This document shows positions 17,206 through 27,000 of a DNA stretch of 64,000 nt, piece after piece. How positions within the stretch are numbered: position 1 is the first letter of the stretch; every line of letters starts with the position of its first letter. The notes under the pieces are model-generated. The model saw nothing but the letters and a program-made list of their open reading frames with translations, was not told the DNA's origin and ran no database searches. The DNA is from Motiliproteus coralliicola. Its GTDB lineage: Bacteria > Pseudomonadota > Gammaproteobacteria > Pseudomonadales > Balneatricaceae. Location of the stretch: NCBI RefSeq assembly GCF_003345655.1, contig NZ_QQOH01000001.1, positions 744,001 to 808,000 of the forward strand. Reading direction: 5' to 3'. A program made the translations under genes and the position numbers.

Positions 17206-17940
17206 ATGAATAATCTTCTTCTTGAATACAGCCAGCAGCTGCCACTGTTTATCATCGTCAGTTTTATCGGCTCACTGATTTCGACTCTGATCGGTTTTGG
17301 CGGCGGTATCATTCTGGTGGTACTGCTATCGGGAACCATCCCGACCAAAGAGCTGATCGCCGTCGTCGGATTGGTACAACTCGCCTCATTACTGTCACGT
17401 TGTTATCTGACCCGCCAGCAGATCAATCTGCGTTTATGGCGCCATTTTATGCTGGGAGCTGTGCCGGGGATCCTGATCGCGGCGCTGCTGTTCAACCATA
17501 TCAGCAATGCCACCCTGTCGCTGATACTCGGTGCCTTCCTGATCTTTTCTGCCTGGAAGCCCCAGGGACTCCCCGTTGATCGGATCCCTGCAGGTGTGCC
17601 CTTGTTAGGCGGCATGATGTCCTTTGTTTCGTTCTTTGTGGGTGCGCCCGGTCCCTCCATTGCCAGTATGCTGCAACGCTTAAAGCTGGCCAGACAACCG
17701 CTATTGGCAACCTTGGCGGCTTGCCTATTGGGACAAACGTTATTTAGAACCCTGACTTTCTATTCCGTAGGCGTCCCGCTTCAGCAATGGCTGCCAATCT
17801 GTGCGCTGATGATTATTGCTGGAGTTGTGGGGTCATTGGTTGGTTACCGTCTCTCGAATCGGATCAGCGACCGCCCGCTGCTGATAGCCGTCAGGCTTGC
17901 CATGGCTGGAGCTGGCCTCAATCTGCTTATCAATGCTTAA
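17206..17940 (+). CDS. TauE/SafE-family anion (sulfite/sulfoacetate-type) exporter
   Basis: A 244-residue inner-membrane protein with about eight hydrophobic segments and the family's N-terminal glycine-rich helix SLISTLIGFGGGIILVVLL and a second copy near ASMLQRLKLARQPLLATL. TauE/SafE proteins export sulfite, sulfoacetate or other small anions released in organosulfur catabolism. I start at the ATG at 17206; the frame extends 21 bases upstream to a TTG without a ribosome-binding site. It is the first rightward gene before TctC, 164 bp apart. Near a sulfatase and a LigI-like hydrolase, sulfite or an organic anion is a sensible export substrate, though this is inference. Confidence 0.85.
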   Translation: MNNLLLEYSQQLPLFIIVSFIGSLISTLIGFGGGIILVVLLSGTIPTKELIAVVGLVQLASLLSRCYLTRQQINLRLWRHFMLGAVPGILIAALLFNHISNATLSLILGAFLIFSAWKPQGLPVDRIPAGVPLLGGMMSFVSFFVGAPGPSIASMLQRLKLARQPLLATLAACLLGQTLFRTLTFYSVGVPLQQWLPICALMIIAGVVGSLVGYRLSNRISDRPLLIAVRLAMAGAGLNLLINA

Positions 17941-17967
17941 CTGGAGATAATGGACGCAGAGCAAGAT

Positions 17968-18017
17968 ATAGGAAATCCATATACACGGAATACTTATATA
18001 GTATTTCATGTGATCAC
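17968..18017 (+). promoter_or_regulatory. Operator cluster upstream of tctC
   Basis: AATACT (17989-17994) and AGTATT (18000-18005) form a six-base dyad around TATAT. The right half extends into the 14-bp element shared with the hydrolase promoter. Just upstream, TATAGG and CCATATA form a second imperfect dyad at about 17968-17984, and GTGATCAC at 18010-18017 is a perfect eight-base palindrome. The clustering argues for binding of one or more regulators about 90-130 bp before the tctC start. Confidence 0.55.
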
Positions 18018-18104
18018 TGGGGTTTTGATATTGTGATTTCAGAGCGTCAGTCAGCCCCTGTGCGACTCGCCTCGATCGATAATAATAGTAAAGAGGATAT
18101 AACC

Positions 18105-19061
18105 ATGCGCTTGCGCCCCTTGTTTAAGAAAGCCGCCATCTGCGCCGCCGCTGCCCTTGCTAGCTCCATGACGCTGGCTGCGGATTTTCCAGACCGTCCT
18201 ATCAACTTGGTCGTTGGCTACAAAGCCGGCGGTGGTGTTGATACCTATGCCCGAGCCCTCTCTAAAGTTGCGTCCAAACATCTGGATGGCGAGCCGATCG
18301 TGGTCGTCAATAAGCCGGGTGGCGGCGGCCTGATCGGCGGTCGCTTCGTGGCAGACCAACCGCCTACCGGCTACTCCTTGTATCTCTCTTCGGCAGGCTC
18401 GATGGTGCTGCGAAATCTGGCCAAGCGTCAGGTGGTCAGCAGCCAGGACTTTCGCATGGTTGCAACCGTTGGTGAACTGACCGCCGGTGTGTTCGTCCCC
18501 GCCTCCTCTCCCATCAAGACCCTGCCGGAACTGCTTGAAAAACTGAAACAGAGTGACAAGAAATTGCGTTGGGGGCATACCAGTCGAGGCAATGTTTGGC
18601 ACATCGCCGGTGTTGGCTTGCTGGAGAAGAATCAGCTCCGAGCTAAAGATATCCCCTTTAAAGGCGGTGCTGGCGTTCGCTCGGCATTGATCAGTGGTCA
18701 GATCGACTTCGGTATCATCGGTGCCCATCTAGGTCGAGGCTTTGAGCAAGATATTCGCCTACTGGCCGTGTTGTCAGAAAAGCGCCATCCAGCGGTTCCT
18801 GAAACTGTAACGGCCAAAGAGCTGGGTGTTGCCTTTACCGAAGTGACCTCGCCGATCGTGCTCATGGCTCCCAAACGCGTCAACGACGCCACTGCCCAGC
18901 AGCTGTCTGAAAAGTTTGTCGCGATGGCTAACGACACCGAGTACCTCAAGGTGATGGAAGCCGCCGGTCTGCCTACTGCCAAATTGGATGCTCAAGCCAG
19001 CTCTGACTTGATTCAGAACGCCAAGGTTGAATGGAAGAGCCTGGTAGGGGCAGGAAAATGA
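18105..19061 (+). CDS. tctC: TTT periplasmic substrate-binding protein TctC
   Basis: A 318-residue secreted receptor of the tripartite tricarboxylate transporter. The signal peptide covers residues 1-26 (KKAAICAAAALASSMTLAA). The mature protein begins DFPDRPINLVVGYKAGGGVD and has NKPGGGGLIGGRFVAD, family hallmarks that line the carboxylate site. I chose the ATG at 18105, which has AGAGG upstream and a proper signal peptide; an open frame extends much further upstream through the TauE end but has no start site. Its stop overlaps the tctB start as ATGA, so TctC, TctB and TctA are cotranscribed and cooperate in sodium-driven uptake. Confidence 0.94.
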   Translation: MRLRPLFKKAAICAAAALASSMTLAADFPDRPINLVVGYKAGGGVDTYARALSKVASKHLDGEPIVVVNKPGGGGLIGGRFVADQPPTGYSLYLSSAGSMVLRNLAKRQVVSSQDFRMVATVGELTAGVFVPASSPIKTLPELLEKLKQSDKKLRWGHTSRGNVWHIAGVGLLEKNQLRAKDIPFKGGAGVRSALISGQIDFGIIGAHLGRGFEQDIRLLAVLSEKRHPAVPETVTAKELGVAFTEVTSPIVLMAPKRVNDATAQQLSEKFVAMANDTEYLKVMEAAGLPTAKLDAQASSDLIQNAKVEWKSLVGAGK

Positions 19062-19582
19062 GCTCCCTAGGCTCAGCCCGTCCTGATGCCAAGACGCGCC
19101 GTACGGCGCGTCACGACCTGATCGCCGGGCTTGTACTGATCGCACTGTCACTGTTTCTGTTCAGCGCCTCGTTCGATATTCCGATGGAGAGCGACGACGA
19201 TGGAATCGGCCCCCGCTTCTTCCCGCAGAGTATCTGCATGCTGCTGGCCGCCTTGGGGCTGGTGATGGCGCTGCAGGGGGCGCGCAAGAAAAGCGCACCG
19301 GGCGACAACAGTATCTTCTACGGTGAAGTGTTTGTCGCCAAAGTCTTGCCGCTGGCGGTACTGAGCTTTGTTTACCTGTGGCTTTTCGTCCAGTTCGGCT
19401 ATCTGCTCTCGACCCTGGTCGCGCTCTACGCCGCCTTTCTTCTGTTTGGGGTCCGGGGCAAAGGGTTGGTACTGATGCCGCCGCTGATGACTGTGCTGTT
19501 CTACTACCTGTTTTTCGGTCTGATGGGCGTGTTCGAGCCGCCCGCAGAAATTTTTAACCTGACGGATCTATTCAACGGTTGA
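19058..19582 (+). CDS. tctB: TTT small membrane subunit TctB
   Basis: A 174-residue membrane protein with four hydrophobic segments and the family pattern GPRFFPQSICMLLAALGLVMAL after the first loop. TctB stabilises the large TctA permease. ATG overlaps the tctC stop (ATGA), and AGGA just upstream acts as ribosome-binding site. The N-terminal 20 residues are basic and lie in the cytoplasm by the positive-inside rule. It is followed by tctA after 45 bp. Sequence is weakly conserved in this family, so identification rests partly on gene order. Confidence 0.92.
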   Translation: MSSLGSARPDAKTRRTARHDLIAGLVLIALSLFLFSASFDIPMESDDDGIGPRFFPQSICMLLAALGLVMALQGARKKSAPGDNSIFYGEVFVAKVLPLAVLSFVYLWLFVQFGYLLSTLVALYAAFLLFGVRGKGLVLMPPLMTVLFYYLFFGLMGVFEPPAEIFNLTDLFNG

Positions 19583-19627
19583 TCCCGAACCGTACGAATC
19601 TTCCTCCCATTGTTTTAGGTGCAGGTT

Positions 19628-21145
19628 ATGGAATTACTGAACGGATTTATTACGATTTTCTCTTCCGCGACAACGATGCTATTCGTTGTCTGCGGTGCGG
19701 TGCTGGGGGTTATTGTCGGCGCGGTGCCTGGCCTGACGGCCTCGGCGGCCATCGCCATGCTGGTCCCCATTACCTACTACATCGATCCCCTGTCGGCCCT
19801 GGCCTTCCTGTATGTGATCGGTAAAGCGGGACGCTTTGGCGGATCGATCTCTGCAATCCTGTTTAACACCCCGGGCACAACCGCCGCTGCCGCGACGATA
19901 CTCGACGGCTACCCGATGACTCAGAAGGGTCAGGCCGGTAAGGCGTTGAAAACGGCGTCGCTGGCCTCAGCTATCGGTGATCTAACCGGTGAAATTCTGC
20001 TGATCTGCGGCGCACTGACGATCGCCCAGTTCACCCGTCAACTGGGACCGCCGGAATACTTCGCTATCTACGTCTGTGCGTTTCTGATTATCGGCAGTGT
20101 GATTTCCAACTCGGTCATCAAAGGAATTGCATCGACACTGTTCGGCGCCATGCTGGCGATGGTCGGTATCGATCCGATCACCTCTGAACCCCGCTTTGAC
20201 TTCGGCATGATCGAGCTCTACAACGGTTTCTCATTGATCCCGCTGCTGATCGGCCTGTTCGTTATCTCCGAAGTGTTCACCCAGGCCGCCCATGATCGCT
20301 CCAAAGATGAACACCACGAAACCGTCAAAGCCAACAACCCCTCGGATAATCAGCTGTCGATGGCCGAAGCCAAGCGTTGCCTGCCGCATATCGGCAAGGG
20401 GGCCGGCATCGGTTCGGTGGTCGGACTGTTGCCCGGGGTCGGCTCTGCGGTTGCCTGTTTCGTGGCCTATGGTGAAGGACGTCGCAAAGCCAAGAACGGC
20501 GATAAATGGGGTACCGGTGTGGTCGAAGGTATTGCCGCTCCTGAGGCTGCCAACAACGCGGTATCCGGCCCCAGCATGATCCCGTTGCTGGCGTTGGGTG
20601 TGCCCGGTAGCACCATCGCGGCGATGCTGATGGGGGTCTTTATGATCCACGGTATCCAGGTGGGTCCGCAGATCTTCGAAACCTCGGGCGATATCGTCTA
20701 TGGCCTATTTGCCGCTGGCCTGATCGGCATCGTGCTGTACTTCATCATCGGCTGGTTCGGTAGCGCCTATATCGGCCGTGCTATCGAGAAAGTACCGGCG
20801 ATCTACATCTACCCGTCGATTCTGACGGTGGCGTTCATCTCCGCCTACACTGCCCGTTCCAGCCTGTTTGATGTGGGTGTGGCCTGTGTCTTCGGCATCA
20901 TCGGTTACTTTATGCGGACCCTGAACTTCAGTACCGCCGCCACCGTTATCGCCTTCGTGCTGGCGCCGGGCGCTGAACAGGCACTGCGTCAGTCGCTGCT
21001 GCTGTCCGATGACGGTTTCCTGATCTTTGTTGATCGACCGGTGGCATTGATCTTCTTCGCCATTCCGGTGGTAGCCATCGGCCTGCGTCTCTACGCCCGT
21101 ATGCGGCGTGAAAACAGCAACGCCGAGTTGCTCGATACCGCCTGA
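19628..21145 (+). CDS. tctA: TTT large permease subunit TctA
   Basis: A 505-residue permease with about 12 membrane helices, the transport channel of the TTT system. Conserved segments are visible: GAVLGVIVGAVPGLTASAAIA near the N-terminus, KAGRFGGSISAILFNTPGT, GLLPGVGSAVACFVAYGEG, and PEAANNAVSGPSMIPLLALGVPG. The repeated PGLT/PGVG motifs form the two inverted halves of the family. The ATG at 19628 with AGGTG seven bases upstream is a better start than the in-frame GTG nine bases earlier. It is the last transporter gene before the sulfatase. Substrate is a carboxylate of unknown identity. Confidence 0.95.
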   Translation: MELLNGFITIFSSATTMLFVVCGAVLGVIVGAVPGLTASAAIAMLVPITYYIDPLSALAFLYVIGKAGRFGGSISAILFNTPGTTAAAATILDGYPMTQKGQAGKALKTASLASAIGDLTGEILLICGALTIAQFTRQLGPPEYFAIYVCAFLIIGSVISNSVIKGIASTLFGAMLAMVGIDPITSEPRFDFGMIELYNGFSLIPLLIGLFVISEVFTQAAHDRSKDEHHETVKANNPSDNQLSMAEAKRCLPHIGKGAGIGSVVGLLPGVGSAVACFVAYGEGRRKAKNGDKWGTGVVEGIAAPEAANNAVSGPSMIPLLALGVPGSTIAAMLMGVFMIHGIQVGPQIFETSGDIVYGLFAAGLIGIVLYFIIGWFGSAYIGRAIEKVPAIYIYPSILTVAFISAYTARSSLFDVGVACVFGIIGYFMRTLNFSTAATVIAFVLAPGAEQALRQSLLLSDDGFLIFVDRPVALIFFAIPVVAIGLRLYARMRRENSNAELLDTA

Positions 21146-21229
21146 CCTCGGGTCAGGCGCTGACGCCGCGCCACTTCCCTAGCCAAATCAACTTTAGCCA
21201 AATCAACTTTTCTGCCCACCCCGGTGGGC
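21141..21229 (+). repeat. Hairpins and a 15-bp tandem repeat between tctA and the sulfatase gene
   Basis: CCTGACC/GGTCAGG (21141-21157) forms a stem that includes the tctA stop codon. A 15-bp unit AGCCAAATCAACTTT occurs twice in perfect tandem at 21181-21195 and 21196-21210. GCCCACC/GGTGGGC (21214-21229) forms a second tight hairpin. None is followed by a T-run, so partial attenuation or RNA-end protection between permease and sulfatase is more likely than full termination. Confidence 0.6.
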
Positions 21230-21270
21230 CAGAGCGGGCTGTGTCGCCCGTTTGAAATGAGGATCAACTC

Positions 21271-22719
21271 ATGAGCGCTAAAAATATCATCGTGATCATG
21301 TCTGATGAACACGCCAACAAAGTGCTTGGCTGTCACGGCCACCCGCTGGTCAAAACACCTAACCTGGACAAGTTGGCCGCTGACGGTTGCCGCTTCAGCA
21401 ATGCTTACACCAACTCCCCCATCTGCCTGCCTGGCCGCGCGGCCTTTGCCACCGGTCGCTACGTCAACGAGACCGGCTACTGGGATAACGCCCACCCCTA
21501 CGACGGCAAGGTCGATAGCTGGGGGCACGTGTTGCGCGACCAGGGAATTCGATCTGTCTCGGTCGGCAAGCTGCACTACAAAAATGCCACCGATTACACC
21601 GGCTTCGATCAACAGATTCTGCCGATGCACGTGGTCGGCGAACAGGGTGACGTGCTCGGCTCGGTACGCGACGATCTGCCGCGGCGGATGAAGTGTCGTT
21701 CCATGTCCGACAGCATCGGCCCCGGTGAAAGCAGCTACACCCAATACGATCGCGATATCACCGAACTAGCCTGCAACTGGATCAAGGAGGAAGCCGGCGA
21801 AGAGCGTTTTGCCCTGTACGTCGGCCTGGTCGCCCCCCACTTCCCGTTGATCGCACCACAGCAGTTCTACGATCTCTATAAAGACGTCGACATCCCGATG
21901 CCCAAAGCATACGCAGCGTCTGAGCGCCCTACTCATCCGTGGCTACAGCAATGGAAGGAGTGCTGGATTCACGACGAGTTTTTCGACGATGACAAAGTGC
22001 GTACCGCACTTCGCAGCTATCTGGGTCTGTGCTCGTTCCTGGATGACAACATCGGCAAGATTCTCAAGGCACTGGAACAAGCCGGTCTGGCCGAAGATAC
22101 TCAGGTGATCTACACCTCAGATCACGGTGACAACATGGGTGCCCGTGGGCTCTGGGGCAAGTCGACCTTCTTCGAAGAGGCTGCCGCGATCCCGATGATC
22201 ATGACCGGCCCGGACATCGAGGCTGGGACAGTCTGTGAAACCCCGGTATCGCTGGTCGACTGCGCCGCCACCATCACTCAGCAGATGGTCGGCACGACCC
22301 CTGAAGATTGGCCTGGTCGTTCCCTCAATCAGATCGCTAACGAAGCGAATGATCCGGGGCGAAGTGTATTCAGCGAATACCACGCCGCCGGTGCAATAAG
22401 TGGTGGCTTTATGTTGCGCAAAGGCCGCTACAAGTACATCTACTATGTCGGATACGAGCCGCAGCTGTTTGATCTGGAAACCGATCCAGAAGAACTCAAT
22501 GATATAGCGGGCCAGCCCGAGATGACTTCGCTGCTGCAATCCTTTGAGGCTGAGCTGCGTAGCATTTGTGATCCCGAAGAGGTCGATGGCCGTGCCAAAG
22601 CGGACCAGAAACGTCTCGTGGACAAGAACGGAGGCCGCGAAGCCGTTGTTGCCAAGGGTGGATTCGGTGCAACGCCGGCGCCGGGCCAGCACGCGGAGTT
22701 CGCCGGCAGCAGCAATTAA
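21271..22719 (+). CDS. Type I sulfatase (formylglycine type), cytoplasmic
   Basis: A 482-residue alkaline-phosphatase-superfamily hydrolase. CLPGR at 52-56 fits the C-x-P-x-R sulfatase motif whose cysteine becomes formylglycine. Metal-site residues appear in IVIMSDEHANK near the N-terminus and TSDHGDNMGARGLWGKSTFFE about 290. There is no signal peptide, so the substrate is cleaved in the cytoplasm after uptake. Phosphonate monoester hydrolases share these motifs and cannot be excluded. The next gene encodes a sulfatase-maturing radical SAM enzyme, which supports the assignment. The start ATG follows a GAGGATC site. Coupling with TctCBA suggests that a sulfate ester of a carboxylic acid is imported and hydrolysed. 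Confidence 0.92.
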   Translation: MSAKNIIVIMSDEHANKVLGCHGHPLVKTPNLDKLAADGCRFSNAYTNSPICLPGRAAFATGRYVNETGYWDNAHPYDGKVDSWGHVLRDQGIRSVSVGKLHYKNATDYTGFDQQILPMHVVGEQGDVLGSVRDDLPRRMKCRSMSDSIGPGESSYTQYDRDITELACNWIKEEAGEERFALYVGLVAPHFPLIAPQQFYDLYKDVDIPMPKAYAASERPTHPWLQQWKECWIHDEFFDDDKVRTALRSYLGLCSFLDDNIGKILKALEQAGLAEDTQVIYTSDHGDNMGARGLWGKSTFFEEAAAIPMIMTGPDIEAGTVCETPVSLVDCAATITQQMVGTTPEDWPGRSLNQIANEANDPGRSVFSEYHAAGAISGGFMLRKGRYKYIYYVGYEPQLFDLETDPEELNDIAGQPEMTSLLQSFEAELRSICDPEEVDGRAKADQKRLVDKNGGREAVVAKGGFGATPAPGQHAEFAGSSN

Positions 22720-22775
22720 AACTTTCCTCGGCTGATGCGCTGTCATCGGCTCCCATTGGAGGCATGCGCCTCATT

Positions 22776-22801
22776 GGGGCGGGTTCGCTCGCCCCTTTTT
22801 T
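22776..22801 (+). terminator. Rho-independent terminator after the sulfatase gene
   Basis: GGGGCG and CGCCCC pair around an eight-base loop and are followed directly by six T residues, a classical intrinsic terminator. A second small stem, GAGGC/GCCTC, lies at 22759-22772. The maturase gene starts 40 bp downstream, so it is either expressed by read-through or from its own promoter, giving more sulfatase than maturase. Confidence 0.8.
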
Positions 22802-22840
22802 CTCTGCTGGCAATGACGATTCCGATACTGAAGGTGTCTT

Positions 22841-24061
22841 ATGCAACAGATCCCTATCCAGCAGCACCGAGCCTCACGCCCATTCCACATGATGATCAAA
22901 CCGGTGGGATCGGCCTGCAACCTCGATTGCGGTTACTGTTACTACCAGGATAAAGACGCGTTACTCCAGCAACCCGGCGCCAAAGTCATGTCACCGGAGC
23001 GTCTGCAACGCTTTACTGAGCAATACCTGGCAGCACAACCGGACGGTACCCCTGAAGTCAATTTTGGCTGGCAAGGTGGTGAACCGACCCTGGCCGGACT
23101 CGACTTTTACCGCAACGCGGTCAAATGGCAGCAGCACTACAATACCCGCCATCTCTCGATCAGTAATGCGATCCAAACCAACGGTTCGTTACTCGATGAT
23201 GAGTGGTGCCATTTCTTTGCCGAGCATAATTTCCTGGTCGGACTGAGCATCGATGGCCCATCCGAGTTGCACGACCGGCAACGTCCGGTTAAATCGGGCG
23301 GCAGCAGCTTTTCCCAGGTCAGACGGGCGGCGCAGCTATTACAACAACACCAGGTCGAATTCAATGTCCTGTGCGTCGTCACCAATGTCTCACTGGTTGA
23401 TCCCATTGCCGTATACAACAGTATCAAACAGCTGGGCGGTCGCTATATCCAGTTTATTCCGCTGGTCGTACCTTCGCCGTCGTCTATCTCAGTAGACGAA
23501 CTCTACAACTTCGATCAGGACGCCGAGTGCTCCGTTGACGCCCAGGGATACGGCAGATTTTTAAGCACGATTTTCGATCACTGGCTCGAACAGGATCTGG
23601 GGCGAGTTTTCGTCCAGCAATTTGACGAGCTGATCGGTGCGCTGCTAGGCCAGCCCAGCGCCAGTTGTATCCATGCACCCGCATGCGGTCGTTCGCTGGT
23701 GATTGAGAACAACCTGTCGGTGTTTAGCTGTGATCACCTGGTCTATCCCCCGTATCAACTCAATGGCCTCGAACAGCAGTCACTGGCGGAGCTGGTCGAT
23801 GGTGACCAGCAACAGCGCTTCGAGCGGCTCAAAATCGAGCAACTACCGCCAAACTGCAACAGCTGTCGTTTCAAGCCCCTGTGTAATGGCGGTTGCCCGA
23901 TTCATCAAAGCGGCGAAGGTACTGCGCGACGCAATTATCTATGTCGCGGCTATCAAGATTTTTTTGGCCACGCACTGCCCTACTGTCAGGCCATTGTTCG
24001 ATGCATGCAGCAACGCCTGCCGTTACAGCACTACCGAAACTTTCTCGACACATCAGCCTGA
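22841..24061 (+). CDS. Anaerobic sulfatase-maturing enzyme (radical SAM, SPASM)
   Basis: A 406-residue radical SAM protein. CNLDCGYC (Cys26, 30, 33) is the SAM cluster motif, followed by NFGWQGGEPTLAGLDFY, the family's GGEP segment. Cysteine-rich C-terminal sequence (CNSCRFKPLCNGGCP and neighbours) forms the SPASM domain with auxiliary clusters. Such enzymes oxidise the active-site Cys or Ser of a sulfatase to formylglycine independently of oxygen. The only sulfatase in the window is immediately upstream and has the Cys-type motif, so it is the evident target. Its start has a weak GAAGGTG site. The terminator between the two genes suggests differential expression. Confidence 0.93.
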   Translation: MQQIPIQQHRASRPFHMMIKPVGSACNLDCGYCYYQDKDALLQQPGAKVMSPERLQRFTEQYLAAQPDGTPEVNFGWQGGEPTLAGLDFYRNAVKWQQHYNTRHLSISNAIQTNGSLLDDEWCHFFAEHNFLVGLSIDGPSELHDRQRPVKSGGSSFSQVRRAAQLLQQHQVEFNVLCVVTNVSLVDPIAVYNSIKQLGGRYIQFIPLVVPSPSSISVDELYNFDQDAECSVDAQGYGRFLSTIFDHWLEQDLGRVFVQQFDELIGALLGQPSASCIHAPACGRSLVIENNLSVFSCDHLVYPPYQLNGLEQQSLAELVDGDQQQRFERLKIEQLPPNCNSCRFKPLCNGGCPIHQSGEGTARRNYLCRGYQDFFGHALPYCQAIVRCMQQRLPLQHYRNFLDTSA

Positions 24062-24084
24062 TTCGTTAGGCAATAGGTACGACC

Positions 24085-27000
24085 ATGATCCCAAGACTCG
24101 CCGACGCCAACCCCGTACAGTCCCGTTACCTCAAGTTTATCGAGACCCTCAAGCAGCAAGGGTTTGCCGGTGACCTGAACCCGGATTACGCCAACCGGGT
24201 GGTCTTGGCGACCGATAACAGCATCTACCAGTTACTGCCCCAGGGTGTGCTCTACCCGCGCAGCAGCGACGATCTGGTGTTAATCACCCGGCTGGCCAAT
24301 CAGCCCGAGTTCGACGATATCGTCCTCAGCCCCCGGGGTGGTGGTACCGGTACCAACGGCCAGTCGCTGACCGACGGGCTGATCGTCGATCTGTCCAAGT
24401 ACATGAACCAGATCCTGGAGATCAACGCCGACGAGCGCTGGGTTCGGGTCCAGACCGGGGTGGTCAAGGATCAGCTTAACGCCGCACTGAAGCCGTTCGG
24501 GCTGTTCTTCGCGCCGGAGCTGTCGACCAGCAACCGCGCCACCATCGGCGGCATGATCAACACCGACGCCAGCGGCCAGGGTTCGTGCCTGTACGGCAAG
24601 ACCCGCGATCATGTGCTGGCGCTGGAGACGGTACTGCTGGACGGCCAGCGCTGGCGCTCGGCCCCGGTCGATCAAGCCGAGCTGGAACAGATCCAGCAGC
24701 GCGATGACCGGATCGGTGAGCTGCATCGGTTGGCGGACGGCATTCAGCGTGACAACGCCGCGTTGATCGAGCAGCGCTTCCCCAAGCTGAACCGCTGTCT
24801 GACCGGTTACGACCTGGCCCACCTACGCACGCCCGACGGACAGTTCGACCTCAACTCGGTCCTGTGCGGTAGCGAAGGCACCCTCGGCTTTATCACCGAA
24901 GCCAAGCTCAATGTGCTGCCGATTCCCAAGTGCGCGGCGCTGATCAACCTCAAGTACGATAGCTTCAACGACGCCCTGCGCGATGCCCAGGACCTGATGC
25001 AGGCCCAGCCGACCTCGATCGAGACGATCGATTCCAAGGTCCTGAATCTGGCCATGGGCGATATCGTCTGGGATACCGTACGGGACTACTTCCCGGCCAC
25101 CGAGGGGCGTACGATCCAGGGGATCAACCTGGTCGAGTACACCGCCGATGACCCGGCCCAACTCGAAGCCAACGTCAAACAGCTGACCGACCAGCTCGAT
25201 GCCGAAGCCGGTCACGCCGGCAAGAGCTTTGGCTACACCGTGGTCTACGGCCAAACCGAGATCAACAAGATCTGGGCAATGCGCAAGAAGGCGGTTGGGC
25301 TGCTGGGTAACGCCAAGGGCAGCGCCCGCCCAATTCCGTTCGTCGAAGACACCGCCGTACCGCCGGAGAACCTGGCCGACTTTATCCTCGAGTTCCGCGC
25401 CCTGCTGGATGGTCTGGGACTGGAGTACGGCATGTTCGGCCATGTCGATGCCGGGGTACTGCATGTGCGTCCGGCCATCGACATGAAGGACAAGGTTCAG
25501 GAAGCGCTGATCCGCCAGGTCACCGATCAGGTGGTCGAACTGACCACCAAGTACCACGGACTGCTGTGGGGTGAGCACGGCAAAGGGGTGCGTTCGGAGT
25601 ACGCCCCGGAGCTGTTCGGCCCGGAGCTGTACCGTTGTCTGCAGCAGCTCAAAGTCGCCTTTGATCCGCGCAACCAGCTCAATCCCGGCAAGATCTGCAC
25701 CCCGCTCGATAGCGGCGCCGAACTGTACCGGGTCGACGAAGTTCCGACCCGGGGCCAGCAGGATCGGCAGATTCCGGTGGCGGTGCGTGAGCAGTACGAC
25801 AGCGCGATGAACTGCAACGGCAACGGCGCCTGCTACAACTACGACCCCAACGATGCCATGTGCCCGTCGTGGAAAGGCACCCGCCAGCGGATCCACTCGC
25901 CCAAGGGACGCGCCTCGCTGGTGCGCGAATGGCTACGACTGCTCAGCAATCACGGCAGCAACGCCCTGACCGAGAAACGCAAGTTGCAGCTGGCGCTGCC
26001 GCTGCGCGACCTGCCCGCCAAGATTCATAACAGCTGGAAGAAGCGTCGGGGCGAGTACGACTACTCCCACGAAGTTTATGACGCCATGCAGGGCTGTTTG
26101 GCCTGTAAATCCTGCGTGTCGCAGTGCCCGATCAAGGTCAACGTGCCGGAGTTCCGTTCCGAGTTTTTGGCGCTGTACCACGGACGTTATCTGCGTCCGG
26201 CCAAGGATTACATGGTCGGCACGCTGGAGTACCTGATCCCCTGGTTGGCGAAGTGGCCTGCGCCCTACAACTGGGCCATGACCAACCCGACGATGGCCAA
26301 GTTGATGCGCAAGCACCTGGGCATGGTCGACAGTCCCAGTATCTGCACCCACTCGCTCAAGCAAGGCCTGGAAGCGCGGGATATCCCCTGGGCCAGTGCC
26401 GATACGCTGCGCCACCTGTCCGAGTCACGTCGAGCCAACTCGGTGATTCTGGTGCAGGACGCCTTTACCAGCTATTTCGAAACCCAGCTGGTACTCGACT
26501 GCGCCGAGCTGCTCAAACGACTCGGTTTTGAGGTCTTTGTTGCGCCGTTCAGCCCCAACGGCAAACCGCTGCACGTGCACGGCTTCCTGAATCAGTTCGA
26601 GCGCACCGCCCGCGCCAGCGCCGAGCGGTTACAGAGACTGGCCGAGTTCGACGTACCGCTGATCGGGATCGACCCGTCGATGACGTTGAGCTACCGCCAG
26701 GAATACGCCAAGGCGCTACCGGATATGGCGTTGCCGCAGGTTCAGCTGATTCAGGAGTGGTTGGCTGGCAAGACCGAGCAGCTAAAGCCGATCGCCAGCG
26801 CCGGAAAACGGTTCCAGCTGATGGCCCACTGCACCGAGCGCACCAATGCCCCCAGCTCGGTGGCCCAGTGGCAGCAGATCTTCAAGGCGCTGGGGCTGGA
26901 GCTAAGCCACCAGAACCTGGGCTGCTGCGGCATGGCCGGCACCTACGGCCACGAAGCGGACAACCTGGAAACCTCGCAAGCGATCTACAGCCAGAGCTGG

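Noticed and set aside
24823-25896. 357-codon antisense frame within ydiJ
   Set aside because: Opposite a clear YdiJ-type coding region; composition is that of a mirrored GC-rich gene, with no ribosome-binding site.
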